64,000 nt of DNA from Chloranthus sessilifolius (taxonomy: Eukaryota > Streptophyta > Magnoliopsida > Chloranthales > Chloranthaceae): positions 3,478,001 to 3,542,000 of the forward strand of contig CM037591.1 of assembly GCA_021018995.1 (NCBI GenBank). Direction: 5' to 3'. The notes beneath the pieces were generated by a model that was not told the origin of the DNA, did no database searches, and saw nothing but the letters and a program-made list of their open reading frames with translations. The translations under genes were made by a program, and so were the position numbers. Shown here piece after piece: positions 20,711-30,719 of the stretch (its first letter is position 1; each line of letters begins with the position of its first letter).

Positions 20711-22344
20711 TGGTCTATTTTTACCTAAATTTTCCATTTTTCTTTATAAATATTCACACACACGAATCTAAGCTTAGGGATAATTAATATCACAATTCAA
20801 CATTTAAAATGCTCACCTTTCATTGCCCGATTATGCAGCTTACGATGACCGTTACCGAATAGGGTTTCGGTGCCGATTCGTGGGCTCTCACGACGATCCA
20901 AGTCAACGAAGGTCAAGGTGCAGCTCTACCCCAACACACAGTGATCTTAACTTCCTCAATCACGTATGACGAGTCCCCAATGATCGGTTCACAACCGTTT
21001 AAACCCACACTCCCTCGTTCTCCTAGATCTAATCGCTACCGGAGTTCAAAGCTTCTCCGCGATCGAAATTAACGACAGATGGAGCTCGTGCGATGTTGGT
21101 GTCGAATCCTTCGCGAAGGATGCAGAGGTTACAGAGCAATCCCGCAATCAAATCTCACGAGAGGGTTTGAAGAAATCTCTCTCACTCTCTCTACACTTCT
21201 CTCTCTCTCTCTCTATACGTGAGTTGGTGTGTGGGTTTCCCATCAAGGGCCAAAATGAGATCTAATATCACTTGTGAACCCCATCTTTTACCGTTGGTGC
21301 TCTCACAGTTCTCGAGTAGCTAATTACCCAACTAAATATACTATTCCATAGCACCAATTGTACACCTCTAAAATAAAATAAAATATTATAAAACCTCACA
21401 ACGTATGTCGTATGCCTTGCCAAATACGAATACTTGGTAGGGTGCCACGGGACAGGTTGAGTTATTGGACTCGAGTCTACTCTCGGTTCGAGTTGAAATT
21501 CGGATTGAGGCCCATGTTCAAGCTGGGGCTCGGGTTCATGTGCAACATTCACAAACACGCATACGCTCCACATAGGGCACAAGTTGGGATTTAATGTGCT
21601 CGGTGCGCACCCCCAATTATAGCAAGTGGGGTCCTGAGACCACGTTACAGAGGTCAAATGTTTGACTTGGGTCAAGACAGTCAAAAGGTCAGAAAAATGA
21701 GAAGTTTACTGAAGAAGAAAAAATCAAATAGGAGCGTTGTCGCGTCGAACTCTAGACAAACGCGCCTCGGGTTAGACGCCCCGACGCTTCGCATTCTTAG
21801 TGCGCGGAGGCATCGGCTCCCATATAAATAGTAGTTGCACGCAGGACTCTTTGAAATTTCGGGGAGATCGATGATATAATTAGTGAAAATATACAATCAC
21901 AACCACAAAATGAATGCAAGCGATTTTAACGTGGAAAACCTTTTCACAGGTAAAAATCACGTGATCTATCTTAGATCCAAGGCAAACAATTCACTATGAA
22001 AAATATTCTTACAGTGCTTATGAATGAAATGCTCTATCACTCATCTGACGAACAACAATCGCTTCCCACGATTGCCCCTTTCATAATTTAAGGTTATCGC
22101 CTTCAACCGTCATCTCTCACGATGGTTCACTCGATTCACACGAGCCAACAGTAAAACTTGAAGCATAACAAATCCAACCTTATATTACAGATCTTTGAGA
22201 TTTAGATCAACTTAGAATCATATTAAATTATCTCAAGGAGAAGGGAAATGGAGAACTCTGAAGAAAAATTTTAACGTAAAGATTTTCTCCCCAAAAACCT
22301 TACTTCCCAAATCACAAATTTTCCTTTTATCTATCGAAACACGG

Positions 22345-22485
22345 ACACCCGTAAATCACTCACAGATGTCCGTGAAACACTAACTTCGCATAACCGTCGG
22401 GAACCGTCGAGGCACGGACGTCCGTGAATCACTCACGGATGTCCATAACCACGGATGTTCGTTACCACGGATGTCCGTGACCAGT
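22345..22485. repeat. Palindromic-word array CACGGACGTCCGTG, copy B
   Basis: Six versions of the word are present against four in the A paralogue. The two additional versions (CCACGGATGTTCGTTACC and its neighbour) lie side by side near 22450, showing local array growth or loss after the duplication. Confidence 0.7.
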
Positions 22486-22717
22486 GAATGTAATTAGCAT
22501 TCTAACACTTGTTGGGAGCGCTTCTGAGTTTGATCATGATTATGACAAAATATCTAACACTCTTTTCCTAATTTACAGCAGCAGAGATGTTCGAGTTTTT
22601 TGGCAATCTTCTCAGATCCGTGGAGTCCAAGACTTCTAATTTAAAAGTTCTTTTTGTTCTATGCATGGTGGTGCAACTCTTCACATGATTTTTAGCAGCA
22701 GCATGAGTCTGATCTTA

Positions 22718-22925
22718 CAAAATCGTAATTATGATTTCGCTTCTTTCTTCAGTACGATTCCTTGCTCTTCAATTGATCGTAATCCAGCACGTTCTCTTCC
22801 AGTCTTGAGTTTTCTTCTGTGAAATCGTAGAGTATGATTCTCTTCCTTCTTTGGCTTTCGTTTTACGATTTGAATCGTAAGCTCTCTTTCAGCTTACGAC
22901 TAGTGACTCCATACGATTGGGATCG
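22718..22925. repeat. Palindromic-word array AATCGT..ACGATT, copy B
   Basis: Paralogue of 4741-4950. The words AAAATCGTAATTATGATTTC, GAAATCGTAGAGTATGATTC and TTTTACGATTTGAATCGTAA are present with base changes that disturb perfect symmetry in some, while the third is more symmetric than its A counterpart at its outer bases. Confidence 0.55.
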
Positions 22926-23154
22926 CATTTTCGTGTGATAATCTTTCTACTGCTTTTGTAGTTCATTTTGGTTTGTATTAACACTTTTGCCCTTTTCTGC
23001 ATACTGTTCTAAATATTTGCACATTAGCATCTCATTAGTAGCAAACTGAGGTCTAGTATCATTAAGTTAAATGTGATAAAATGATAAACTATGTGATTAA
23101 TCACCTATCAATAGGCATAGATATTTCTCTACGCCCAGGCGGATATCCCCGACC

Positions 23155-23214
<60 letters not shown>
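23155..23214. repeat. (CT)n(AT)n microsatellite
   Basis: Paralogue of 5173-5214, longer and with CTCTGT interruptions. Confidence 0.9.
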
Positions 23215-23215
<1 letters not shown>

Positions 23216-23219
23216 CACA

Positions 23220-24945
23220 ACATTTTCTTATTAAATGATCCTAATTTAAAATAGTGATTGCAGGCTCGTTACAATTCCATTTTTTATAAATGACCTATCA
23301 ATTTTGATCTACTAGTCGAGACCTGTCCAATGAACCTATTTTTGAAACTGTTAAAGTGCTAAAAATTTAAGTGAAAGATTCAATGGCTGTTAAGGTAATA
23401 GAAACTGTTAAAATGTTATTGGTTGGGTTACTTGATCCATTGGGTACGTTTTACTATTTGACTTTTCTCTTTTTGTGTTGCATTTTTCTTTAATATATAC
23501 TTTCGTTAATTTGTTAATTGCATTTTAAAATTATAAGCAGTAGAACGGAATATAGAGATATTTGAAATCTAAAAGCAATGAGTATGTTTTATTTGTCAAA
23601 AAAGAAAAAATTGTGGCAATTTTTCTTAAAAAATTAATATGATAGAGGGGCACATTTTAGGAACTTGCCTTGGGCCCCCAAAATCTCAAGGCTGGCCCTA
23701 CATGTTTTCCGAGGATTTCTGAATGAAAGCTACATATCAATTTCCAATCAAATAACTTGGAAATGCTCAAAATCTGAGCGAAAAAAATGAAGCCAAAATA
23801 TTCTTTAAAATTAGGAATATGAGAACTCAAGAACACAAAAATTTCAGTTTTCGGGGAAACACTCAGAAAACTCCAGACTTTGACGAAACTCAAGAACAAC
23901 ACCCAATACTCAGATTCTGGACGTAGCTAATCATATTCTATGCTTTTTCGGGAAAATCTCATAATCGCCCATACGAGTCATTAGGAAATTTAATTTAGCC
24001 TTCCGTTGACCGAGAATGAATAGTTGGTTGGTTTTTATAAAACACGTTTTAAAGTTTTTTGCATTACGATTATCAATATTTACATATGAGGCTCATATCT
24101 TATATGCCCCCATCGTTACATGTAATCACGATTATATAAATAACATATCAACAATCAAAACAGGTCGCTCCGGTTATGCACATTCAAATGAGCCTTAATT
24201 GTATTAGAGAGTTATTTAGGGTGCAACCCATACATCGAAAGATTTGTAAGTTATAAATAACATAAGGGAAATTTTCAGGATCGACCTCTATAGTTTCACC
24301 TTTTCCAACTGTGAACCTCTAATTTTACCTTTTTCACAACAGATTTGCTTGAAGTCGTAAATAACCCTCTTGTTTCCTTTATAAACACGTGTCAAAGCAA
24401 AAGCATTCGTTTGTCCACTTCAGGCGCCACATTGGACAAAAGATGATCCAAATAGTAAAGGCAAACTCACCCAGGTGAGATAGGCAACTGAAAGCTATCT
24501 TGTTTCCAAGCCGATAAGATAGGCGATGGGTTTATAGCCGGTACGCTAGTGCCCACTCAAAATATGTGCTTGCTCATATATGGCATTGATCTCAAACAAT
24601 CGTGTGGCAGGAGATTGTTAAATGATATTCAGTCGATCTTCATGGTCAACAATATACTTGCATGGATTTCATTTTCAAAGGTTTATTTTACGGCTGTCAA
24701 CGGGTCACTCAGGTCGGGCCAAAATTTGGCTGTCTAATGAGAAATGTGGAGTTTTCAGACCCGACCTGATAGTGCACCCGACCGACCCGTGGGTCAAGAG
24801 TATATGCATGATACGACCTGAAAACCTGACCCCACTCAGACTCCCTACCCGTAAACCCGATCCGATAAAAAACACTCCATTTTCATTAATTTTATATAAG
24901 AAATATCAGGAGTTAAATCATGTCTTCTGCATTTATAATCGGGTT
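23220..24945. repeat. TOPLESS-upstream module, copy B (M2)
   Basis: Closely matches 5230-6960. It spans the candidate Harbinger right end at 23980 and runs past it for nearly 1 kb. The match between A and B is therefore a true segmental duplication rather than two insertions of one transposon. Confidence 0.65.
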
Positions 24946-25104
24946 TTTAGGACTAGCCCATATCTGGCCCAACATGCTAATTATGATGGGCCGGCTGGCT
25001 TATATACCTTAGGCATGCCCGGGTCAAACACCACCTCTTTTTTAACTTGCTCTCATTCATACATTGCTCACGTGCATAGCACGTGCATTCTACTAATGCT
25101 CTTT

Positions 25105-25116
25105 AACCAAAGCCTT

Positions 25117-25152
<36 letters not shown>
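25105..25152. repeat. (CT)n microsatellite
   Basis: About sixteen consecutive CT units directly upstream of the copy B TATA box. Copy A has only a few CTCT units at the equivalent place. Confidence 0.9.
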
Positions 25153-25154
<2 letters not shown>

Positions 25155-25159
25155 CCGCT

Positions 25160-25352
25160 TACAATATATAAGCGTTTAACATCCGATTTTAACTCTATTG
25201 TCTTTCTTGCTAAGCCCAAGAATCAGTTACAAAAACTAGAGGTGCTTATCAACGTATTGCTGATCTGCTTATCATCTTGTCCTAAGTGATTCCTTTTTTC
25301 TGCAACTTCCTCTGCTATTATTCGCTCTCGAAACAGCGAAACAAGTCTCAGG
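25160..25352 (+). promoter_or_regulatory. Candidate promoter and 5' UTR of copy B
   Basis: AATATATAAGCG near 25165 corresponds to the TATA box of copy A at 7705. The leader differs by a segment near 25200-25260 that is not in A. The UTR donor TCTCAG/GTACTC is kept at about 25351. Confidence 0.45.
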
Positions 25353-25645
25353 TACTCTCTTTCTCTCTCTAGGATCTTGCCTTTTAAACCTTCGAATTTT
25401 GCTTTTCTTGATTTTTTTTTCCTTCTAATTAAGCTTCTTTTGCTGCATCTTTGATTCTACTGATTTAAAGATGCTTTTTGCGTTTTCGATTGTATGAAAC
25501 TCTAGCTCTTGGCGGTGATTTTTCCCCCTTTGGACAAAGATCTCGTTGAAAGATGGGGTTTCTTTTGAATTTGTAGGATTTGGACAGGTTAAGGTTTAGT
25601 TAGAGAAGGCCTGAGTTCTTTTTTCTCTTTTGCAGGTTCTGAAAA

Positions 25646-26104
25646 CACGATAATCCTTATTCTAAGCAGATTTTCTTTGAAATTCGGAAGCAGAAGTACC
25701 TCGAGGCACTAGATAAGTAAGTTTGATTTATTATATTTTAAGAATTAAAATATTGATTAACTATTATTTTATTATTTTGAATTTTTTCTCTGTCTTTCTG
25801 GATCTGAGTGAATGTGGTTCAAATTCTTGTAGGCATGACCGTGCAAAGGCGGTAGAAATTCTAGTAACAGATTTGAAAGTCTTTTCGTCGTTTAATGAAG
25901 AATTGTTTAAGGAAACAACACGACTTTTGACATTAGACAATTTCATCAATTCTTCATTAAATGACGAAAAGGCCTTCAAATCTTTTGACATTAGACAATT
26001 TCAGGTATGGTTTTCATAGTGTTCAATTGTTCATGGATTTTTCTGTTAAATTCAGCAGACATGTACATAAATTTAATTAAAATCACATATACTCATTAAT
26101 CAAA
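25646..26104 (+). pseudogene. TPL: TOPLESS-like pseudogene copy B, N-terminal exon relics
   Basis: Exon 1 with the start codon and LisH is missing. The 5' UTR acceptor region (TTTGCAGGTTCTGAAAA) is joined directly to the second half of exon 2 (CGATAATC... IFFEIRKQKYLEALDK), whose donor at 25716 is intact. Exon 3 (25833-26004) keeps HDRAKAVEILVTDLKVFSS, which copy A has lost. It also contains a 58-bp insertion made of an inverted copy of its own upstream sequence plus a 19-bp repeat. Exon 4 is reduced to its last bases (CATTAATCAAAG at about 26094-26104) by a deletion that used the shared word ACTC. It is a non-functional gene copy. Confidence 0.85.
25870..26002 (+). repeat. Snap-back inverted insertion inside exon 3
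   Basis: The forward arm 25870-25905 (GATTTGAAAG...GAAGAATTG) is repeated in reverse complement at 25947-25982 (CAATTCTTCA...TTCAAATC). The 19-base word TTTGACATTAGACAATTTC occurs directly before (25926-25944) and after (25984-26002) the inverted arm. The arrangement makes a hairpin with 36-base arms. This is the signature of template switching during replication or repair. Confidence 0.88.
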
Positions 26105-27060
26105 GGTAATTTGTGGGTGTTAAAAGGTTTAAGCTTTTTGTAAACTACAGTAGTTTACTTTATTTGCATATTATTATGTTTCAATGAAATGGCTTGAATG
26201 TTGTCCATCTACAAGTTGAACTAATTTTTTGTATAATATTCATGCTTGACGCTCAAAATTATCACCAAGACTTTAAAATTGCGCTTGAAATTCGTCTCAA
26301 GCAAGACTAATCGAGTTTTGGTTTTGAACGAGAGAATTGCAAGTAGACTTGACACTCAAAATTATCAGCACATTTACTACGGCTGTCTGTTTGAGATTGA
26401 CCCAAGCAGGGACGTAGCCAAGATTTTTTTCAGTGTAGGCAAGCAATCGTTCCATTAAAAAAAATTATATAGTCTAGTAACTAAATAAGAACTTATTGCA
26501 ACCAGTAAATCATATCGATATAATTTTTCATATTAACTAATCACAAAAAATTTGTAAATGAGGGTTCAAAGGTTTCAGATATCGGACAATGATTTGGGGC
26601 TTTAGCTCATTACAATATTTTTACTGATTGCAAGGAACCGGAGATTCGTGCATTGGGTTATACTTTCTAGGAGAGGGCCGGTTATTCATCGGACACAATG
26701 GAGAAACTCCGATAAGGCCGACAACTTTCTGAGGTCCAGGTTGAGCCAGAGGGCCAAACCTGGCAATTCGGGTCATGGGTCGCCTAAACTTAAAGCTATT
26801 GCTCTATCGAATAACAATAAACACTGAAAAAATTACAAGGGTCCAAAGTGAAATCCCAAGAAGAGAAGAACGGAGAGTCTGGTAATTCGGGTAGCGATTT
26901 TCGAATCGATTGAAGAGCTAAGAGATCTTGTGGGCTTATGACGGGGACGCCGCCAACAAAGACCTAGGGTTCAGGACGTACAAGGTGTACTAGCGGCGGA
27001 AGGAGCGATGGAAGGACTAGGGAGCGTCAAGAACCATCGAGGAGGTCAGCCCATGAGGCA
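26105..27060. other. Copy B intron with inserted DNA
   Basis: 26105-26165 and 26850-26940 match the start of intron 4 in copy A. The DNA between them (26170-26845) is present only in B and has no recognisable coding. After 26940 (TTATGACGGGGACGCC) the sequence again differs from A. Confidence 0.5.
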
Positions 27061-27789
27061 CAAAAGCATCAGGCGACGGACGCCCGTAGGCTTTGGACGG
27101 ACATTCAGATTTTGAGGGTCTCACTATTTTTGTGCGACGGACGTCCGTGAGCATTACGGACGTCCGTGGATAGGCGACAGACGTTCGTGAGCCCCAGGAC
27201 GGACGTTCATAGAAATCCCCGCCCCAACGGCTTAAGTGACGTATTTGTCCTTAAATTTTATTCTTTTGCGTCCAAGTGTAAGCTATCACTTAGGGTAACA
27301 TAGTATATTTATATTTTAGGGTATTCTCTTTATAAATGCTATAAAGCATAATTTTGTAAGTCATTTTGGCACTTGATGATTGATTAATGAGAAGGCATTT
27401 CATTTTGGCTTATGAGAAGTTTGAAGAGTGAGTTTTCTTCCCCATTTGCGATTTGGTGTGAGGCCAAGGGTGAGATGCCCATTTATCTTGAATCTTCTTG
27501 ATTTTTTGTCTTGCTCATCTCCTACTTTCCCCTAATCTCTTGCTTCCATTTTCCCCTTTCCATCGATTGCCCTAATTTCCCAAATACTAGATCTAAAATA
27601 CCCTTAATGTTCATCCTCGTGGATTGAATCCGACCATAACATGTCGTTCCACGACCGTTGTTGGGCTTGAGTGTATTCAATTCGTGCCGTTAATCGTTTT
27701 CATTCAAAGCCCTAGCGAGGCACTACCGATTTCATCGTGAACGACGATCTAACGCCCCAACCTAGGCGAAGTGAGAGTTCTAGCTCTCG
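26940..27789. mobile_element. LTR-like insertion in copy B, limits unresolved
   Basis: A segment absent from copy A replaces exons 5-7. It holds a palindromic-word array at 27068-27205 and a CTTTATAAATGCTATAAAG promoter-like word near 27331. No gag or pol is visible. By structure it resembles an LTR, but no TG/CA ends with a target duplication could be fixed. It is a fossil of uncertain family. Confidence 0.35.
27068..27205. repeat. Palindromic-word array ACGGACGTCCGT
   Basis: About six versions of GACGGACGTCCGTGAG (GACGGACGCCCGTAGG, CGACGGACGTCCGTGAG, CGGACGTCCGTGG, CGACAGACGTTCGTGAG, GACGGACGTTCATAG) at spacings of about 20 to 45 bases. The same core as the arrays at 4392 and 22345, in an otherwise different sequence. 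Confidence 0.65.
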
Positions 27790-28262
27790 GTCCTGATGAC
27801 TTGCCTAAGACTGTTGCCCGGGCACTGAAACAAGGCTCATCCGCCATGAGCATGGACTTTCATCCTGTTCAGCAGACTATACTTCTTGGTCAGCTTTTCT
27901 GTGATATTTTTTGTGTCCATGTTGTTGATTTTACAGTGCTTAGTTCAGATCAAACTGGACTTCTATTGTTTGAATTGTGCCTTTGATTGTTGAGTGTGTT
28001 ATTCATCATGATTCTTTAGTTGGTACAAATGTGGGAGACATAGGATTGTGGGAAGTTGGTTCTAGGCAGAGATTGGTTCTTAAAAATTTCAAAGTTTGGG
28101 ATGATGGAACATTATCAATCCCCCGTCAGGTGCGATTTCTTCTTATTGACTAATTGATTCCTTGAACAGTGAGTGCCTTACACATATTGTCAGAATAATC
28201 TGAACTTTAAACCCATTCAAATTGAAATCAGGCAGCCATACTAGAAAATCCTACTGTATCAG
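27790..28262 (+). pseudogene. TPL: TOPLESS-like pseudogene copy B, WD40 exon relics
   Basis: Three exons matching copy A exons 8-10 remain: 27790-27888 (PDDLPKTVARALKQGSSAMS), 28020-28129 (VGTNVGDIGLWEVGS and FKVWDDGTLS) and 28232 to about 28262 (AAILENPTVSVNRI). Splice borders between them are intact. The first exon has lost its upstream half. The last is cut where copia-derived sequence begins. At several sites (GLWEVGS, FKVWD, VSVNR) B keeps the family-typical residues where A has changed ones (VLWEVGS, FELWD, ISVNH), so A has drifted at these sites and B was not copied from present-day A. Confidence 0.85.
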
Positions 28263-28935
28263 TTAACCGCATAATATGATACCCAATCCTTATGACTGCT
28301 TCACTGAACTTTTGAAAACATGCTCTAGGATACCGCTTTAGCCCATAAATCGACTTCTTTAATTTGCAGACTCTCTTTGACTCCCTTTGTTTTATAAATG
28401 GTTCAAAGAGGCATCGAAACCATTTTTCTAGTGGATTTGATGCCTCACATATTGATTTTGACGGGTTCGTACAGAGAAACACTAAAAACCTGCAACTATT
28501 GCAGAGTGTATGGCCCGAGGTGGAAGATGATGCTGGAAACCCTTTCTCCGGTCGTCTGCTGATGGTGTCGCAAGAGGAAAAAATGATCAAGGAGATGATC
28601 CGACCAAAACCCTAAATTCTTGGAGGATTCCGGCACCCTCCAACAGTGGGTGACATCAGTGTGACGTCGGTGTTGACGTTAGCACATTGTCAATGATGCC
28701 AGCAATCGTATGGTGTCGATTTTACCGTCGATGGACACTTGCTCTGATACCAAGTTAATTAGGTTAGGTTTGGTTTGGGTTAGCTAGAAGAAGAAGATAG
28801 AAGAATTAGGATTTAGTGTTGTACACACTACCCAATTCATTAAGTCTTTATATGAACATACAAGTGACGCGGAATATGGTGTCACGGATAACTGGAAAGT
28901 TGTAAGTAATTCTACTTACTCCCTACACCCTAACA
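28263..28935 (-). mobile_element. Ty1/copia relic with short LTR and primer-binding site
   Basis: On the minus strand, an LTR of about 180 bases starts TGTTAGGGTG at 28935 and contains a CATATAAAG box. It is followed at 28741-28752 by TGGTATCAGAGC, the complement of initiator tRNA-Met used as primer site by many plant copia elements. A short reverse-transcriptase piece (KSIYGLK and CFQKFSEAV) lies at about 28270-28380. The element is far shorter than a complete one and is broken. It marks the right edge of TOPLESS copy B. Confidence 0.7.
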
Positions 28936-29845
28936 TAAGCTACTCACACACTCATACAATATAAACATCTCTACACTTAATAAGTAATATTTGCTAGTCG
29001 TTGGGAGGAGGATACATCAATAAGCTCCAAAGTACGGTCCCAAACCTTTGCTCTAACAAAACGAATATCCATAATAGCTTTGTACTCTCATGCAACACCC
29101 AATCAAATGCAATCTTTTTGGCTGCTTCAATATTGTAGTAAATGTGACGCAGGACGGTTCCCTAAACTACGTGAATGATATGATTGATTTTGCCGGAATT
29201 AAATTAGAATTAAATTAAACAATAAAATTCACAAAATATAACGAATACCTCAGGTTTTCGTAGTATTCCATGGGAGAATCATGTATGCTTCAGGTAGGGT
29301 TCAGTCCAGGCGCTAGATCCGTTAGGTTGCAACGTAGATCGATCCTAGAAATAGAACTCTAGACTTTCCCAGATTAGAGCGCTCATGACTCAATGATGGG
29401 ATCGCTAGTTTCCTCTGAGTATTTGGTGCGAAAGGTTTAATAACTCAGTTGGGATCTACGGTTGTTGAATCAGATTGATTCAATAGTTTAGGGAAAACTA
29501 GGGTTTAGGATCTCAAAAGATGATGGCCGATTTAGGGTTGTAGAATCACACAAGCAAAGATAATAAGATATATAGGTAGATAGATAGATTGGCAAGCTTC
29601 ACACCCTTGGCTTTACACCAAACCCTTCTCGGGAAGAAGAATCATTCTCCGTATAGGCTCATCTCAAGCAAACAAGCAAAAACTCTTTTCATTAATCATC
29701 AACTAATTACATTATTCACTTAAGGACCTTATATAGGAGTCCTTTCAATAAAAGAAAACCCTAAAACAAATAATAAATAAAAGACAAATAAACCCCTAAG
29801 ACAAAATTTGAAACTAAACTTCTAAAACAACTAAAACAACCCGAC
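28936..29845. other. Probable LTR-derived AT-rich DNA
   Basis: It contains CTTATATAGGAG near 29731 (a promoter-like word) and CCAAACCCTTCTCGGGAAG. No coding similarity was recognised. It may belong to another LTR fossil that includes the palindromic array just to its right; ends were not found. Confidence 0.35.
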
Positions 29846-30088
29846 ACGATTTCGATCGAATGAAATTGAAAATCGTTCGATCAAAATTGAATTTCGTTCG
29901 ATCGAAATTGAAAAATCGTTCGATCACAATTTCGATCGATCGAAACTGAAAATCGTTTGATCGAAATTGAAAATCGTTCGATCGAAATTCTCATATACTT
30001 AAAATATCGCCGTTGACATTTCGATTGATCGAATTTTAATTTCGAGTTCGATCGATCAAAATTCAATTTCGATCAATCGATTTTTTTC
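29846..30088. repeat. Palindromic-word array TTCGATCGATCGAA
   Basis: About ten occurrences of TTCGATCGAA or close variants, many joined as ATCGTTCGATCGAAATTGAA with a spacing near 25 bases on the left and looser spacing on the right. The core is a perfect palindrome. The short open frame here is produced by the repeat. Confidence 0.75.
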
Positions 30089-30417
30089 TGTGCTCCTTCA
30101 ATTTCCAGAATTTCATCTTTCGCCTATTTCTGATTTCCATTCCGCTTCTTCTGACATCGGTATACACGAAACGGTCCATATCCAATGTCTACGATATCGG
30201 TGTCCCTATCAAAATGGACATGGACCACTAATCGGAAATCCAAATTCAGAGATAAGGGAACGAAGCCGTAGAAGCTCACATGCTCCATGAGTAATAGCGA
30301 TACTCAGCTGAAACAAAATTATCTCCAACGAAAACACAATCTTGTCTAGCTAATTACAATTCAAAATTATGCCTTTGCAAACCGTTTAAAACAAAGATTT
30401 GGTAATTTTTGGACCAT
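30089..30417. other. Intergenic, no feature seen
   Basis: Mixed sequence after the palindromic array, no coding or transposon end recognised. Confidence 0.45.
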
Positions 30418-30665
30418 GCCACATTTCAACACCATCTAAGTTGTGTGATTTGATGGCCAAGAACTAAAGATCTTTGGTGCAAAAAATTAGCACAAAACAC
30501 GATCTCTATCATCTGATCCTCACAATCGACCATTAAGTTATCCCAGTGCCTTTGTCTGTGTTGAATTAAGTGATACAGATCATGTTTCGTGCCAATGTTT
30601 TGCACCAATGATCTTTAGATCATAACCTTCAAGTCAGACGATTTAATGGTGTTGAAACGTGGCAC
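30418..30665. repeat. Foldback MITE, GATCTC family, clean copy
   Basis: The left end CCACATTTCAACACCAT and arm AAAGATCTTTGGTGCAAAA oppose the right arm TTTTGCACCAATGATCTTT and end ATGGTGTTGAAACGTGG. The two arms are inverted over about 100 bases. This is the least degraded member of the family in the window and best shows its ends. Confidence 0.7.
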
Positions 30666-30719
30666 GTCCTAAACATACCTAAGTCTTGGTTTTAAATGAT
30701 TTGCAATAGCATAATTTTT

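Larger units (their letters stand above)
20740..23150. mobile_element. LTR-retrotransposon-derived block, copy B
   Basis: Paralogue of 2700-5150, including the TATAAATA box near 21824 and both palindromic-word arrays. It lacks the stretch that carries the LTR start seen at 3713 in block A. No gag or pol is visible. It is a fossil. Confidence 0.45.
17433..23980 (-). mobile_element. PIF/Harbinger transposon, decayed
   Basis: The transposase at 19237-20445 defines the family. A candidate left end GGCCTCATTCAGGTG follows TTA at 17430-17432. A candidate right end, read inverted, is TGACTCGTATGGGCG followed outside by TTA at 23981-23983. The two ends share about half of their outer 15 bases and the inner word TTCCC-GAAAA. 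TTA is the target preferred by PIF/Harbinger elements. The terminal pairing is therefore suggestive, not certain. An LTR-derived block and a foldback MITE inserted into the part upstream of the transposase. Everything right of about 20366 is duplicated at 2332-5975. Confidence 0.55.

Noticed and set aside
25764-25991. 75-codon minus-strand frame resembling TOPLESS residues (DLKAFSSFNEEL)
   Set aside because: It is the inverted arm of the snap-back insertion read on the opposite strand, not an antisense gene.
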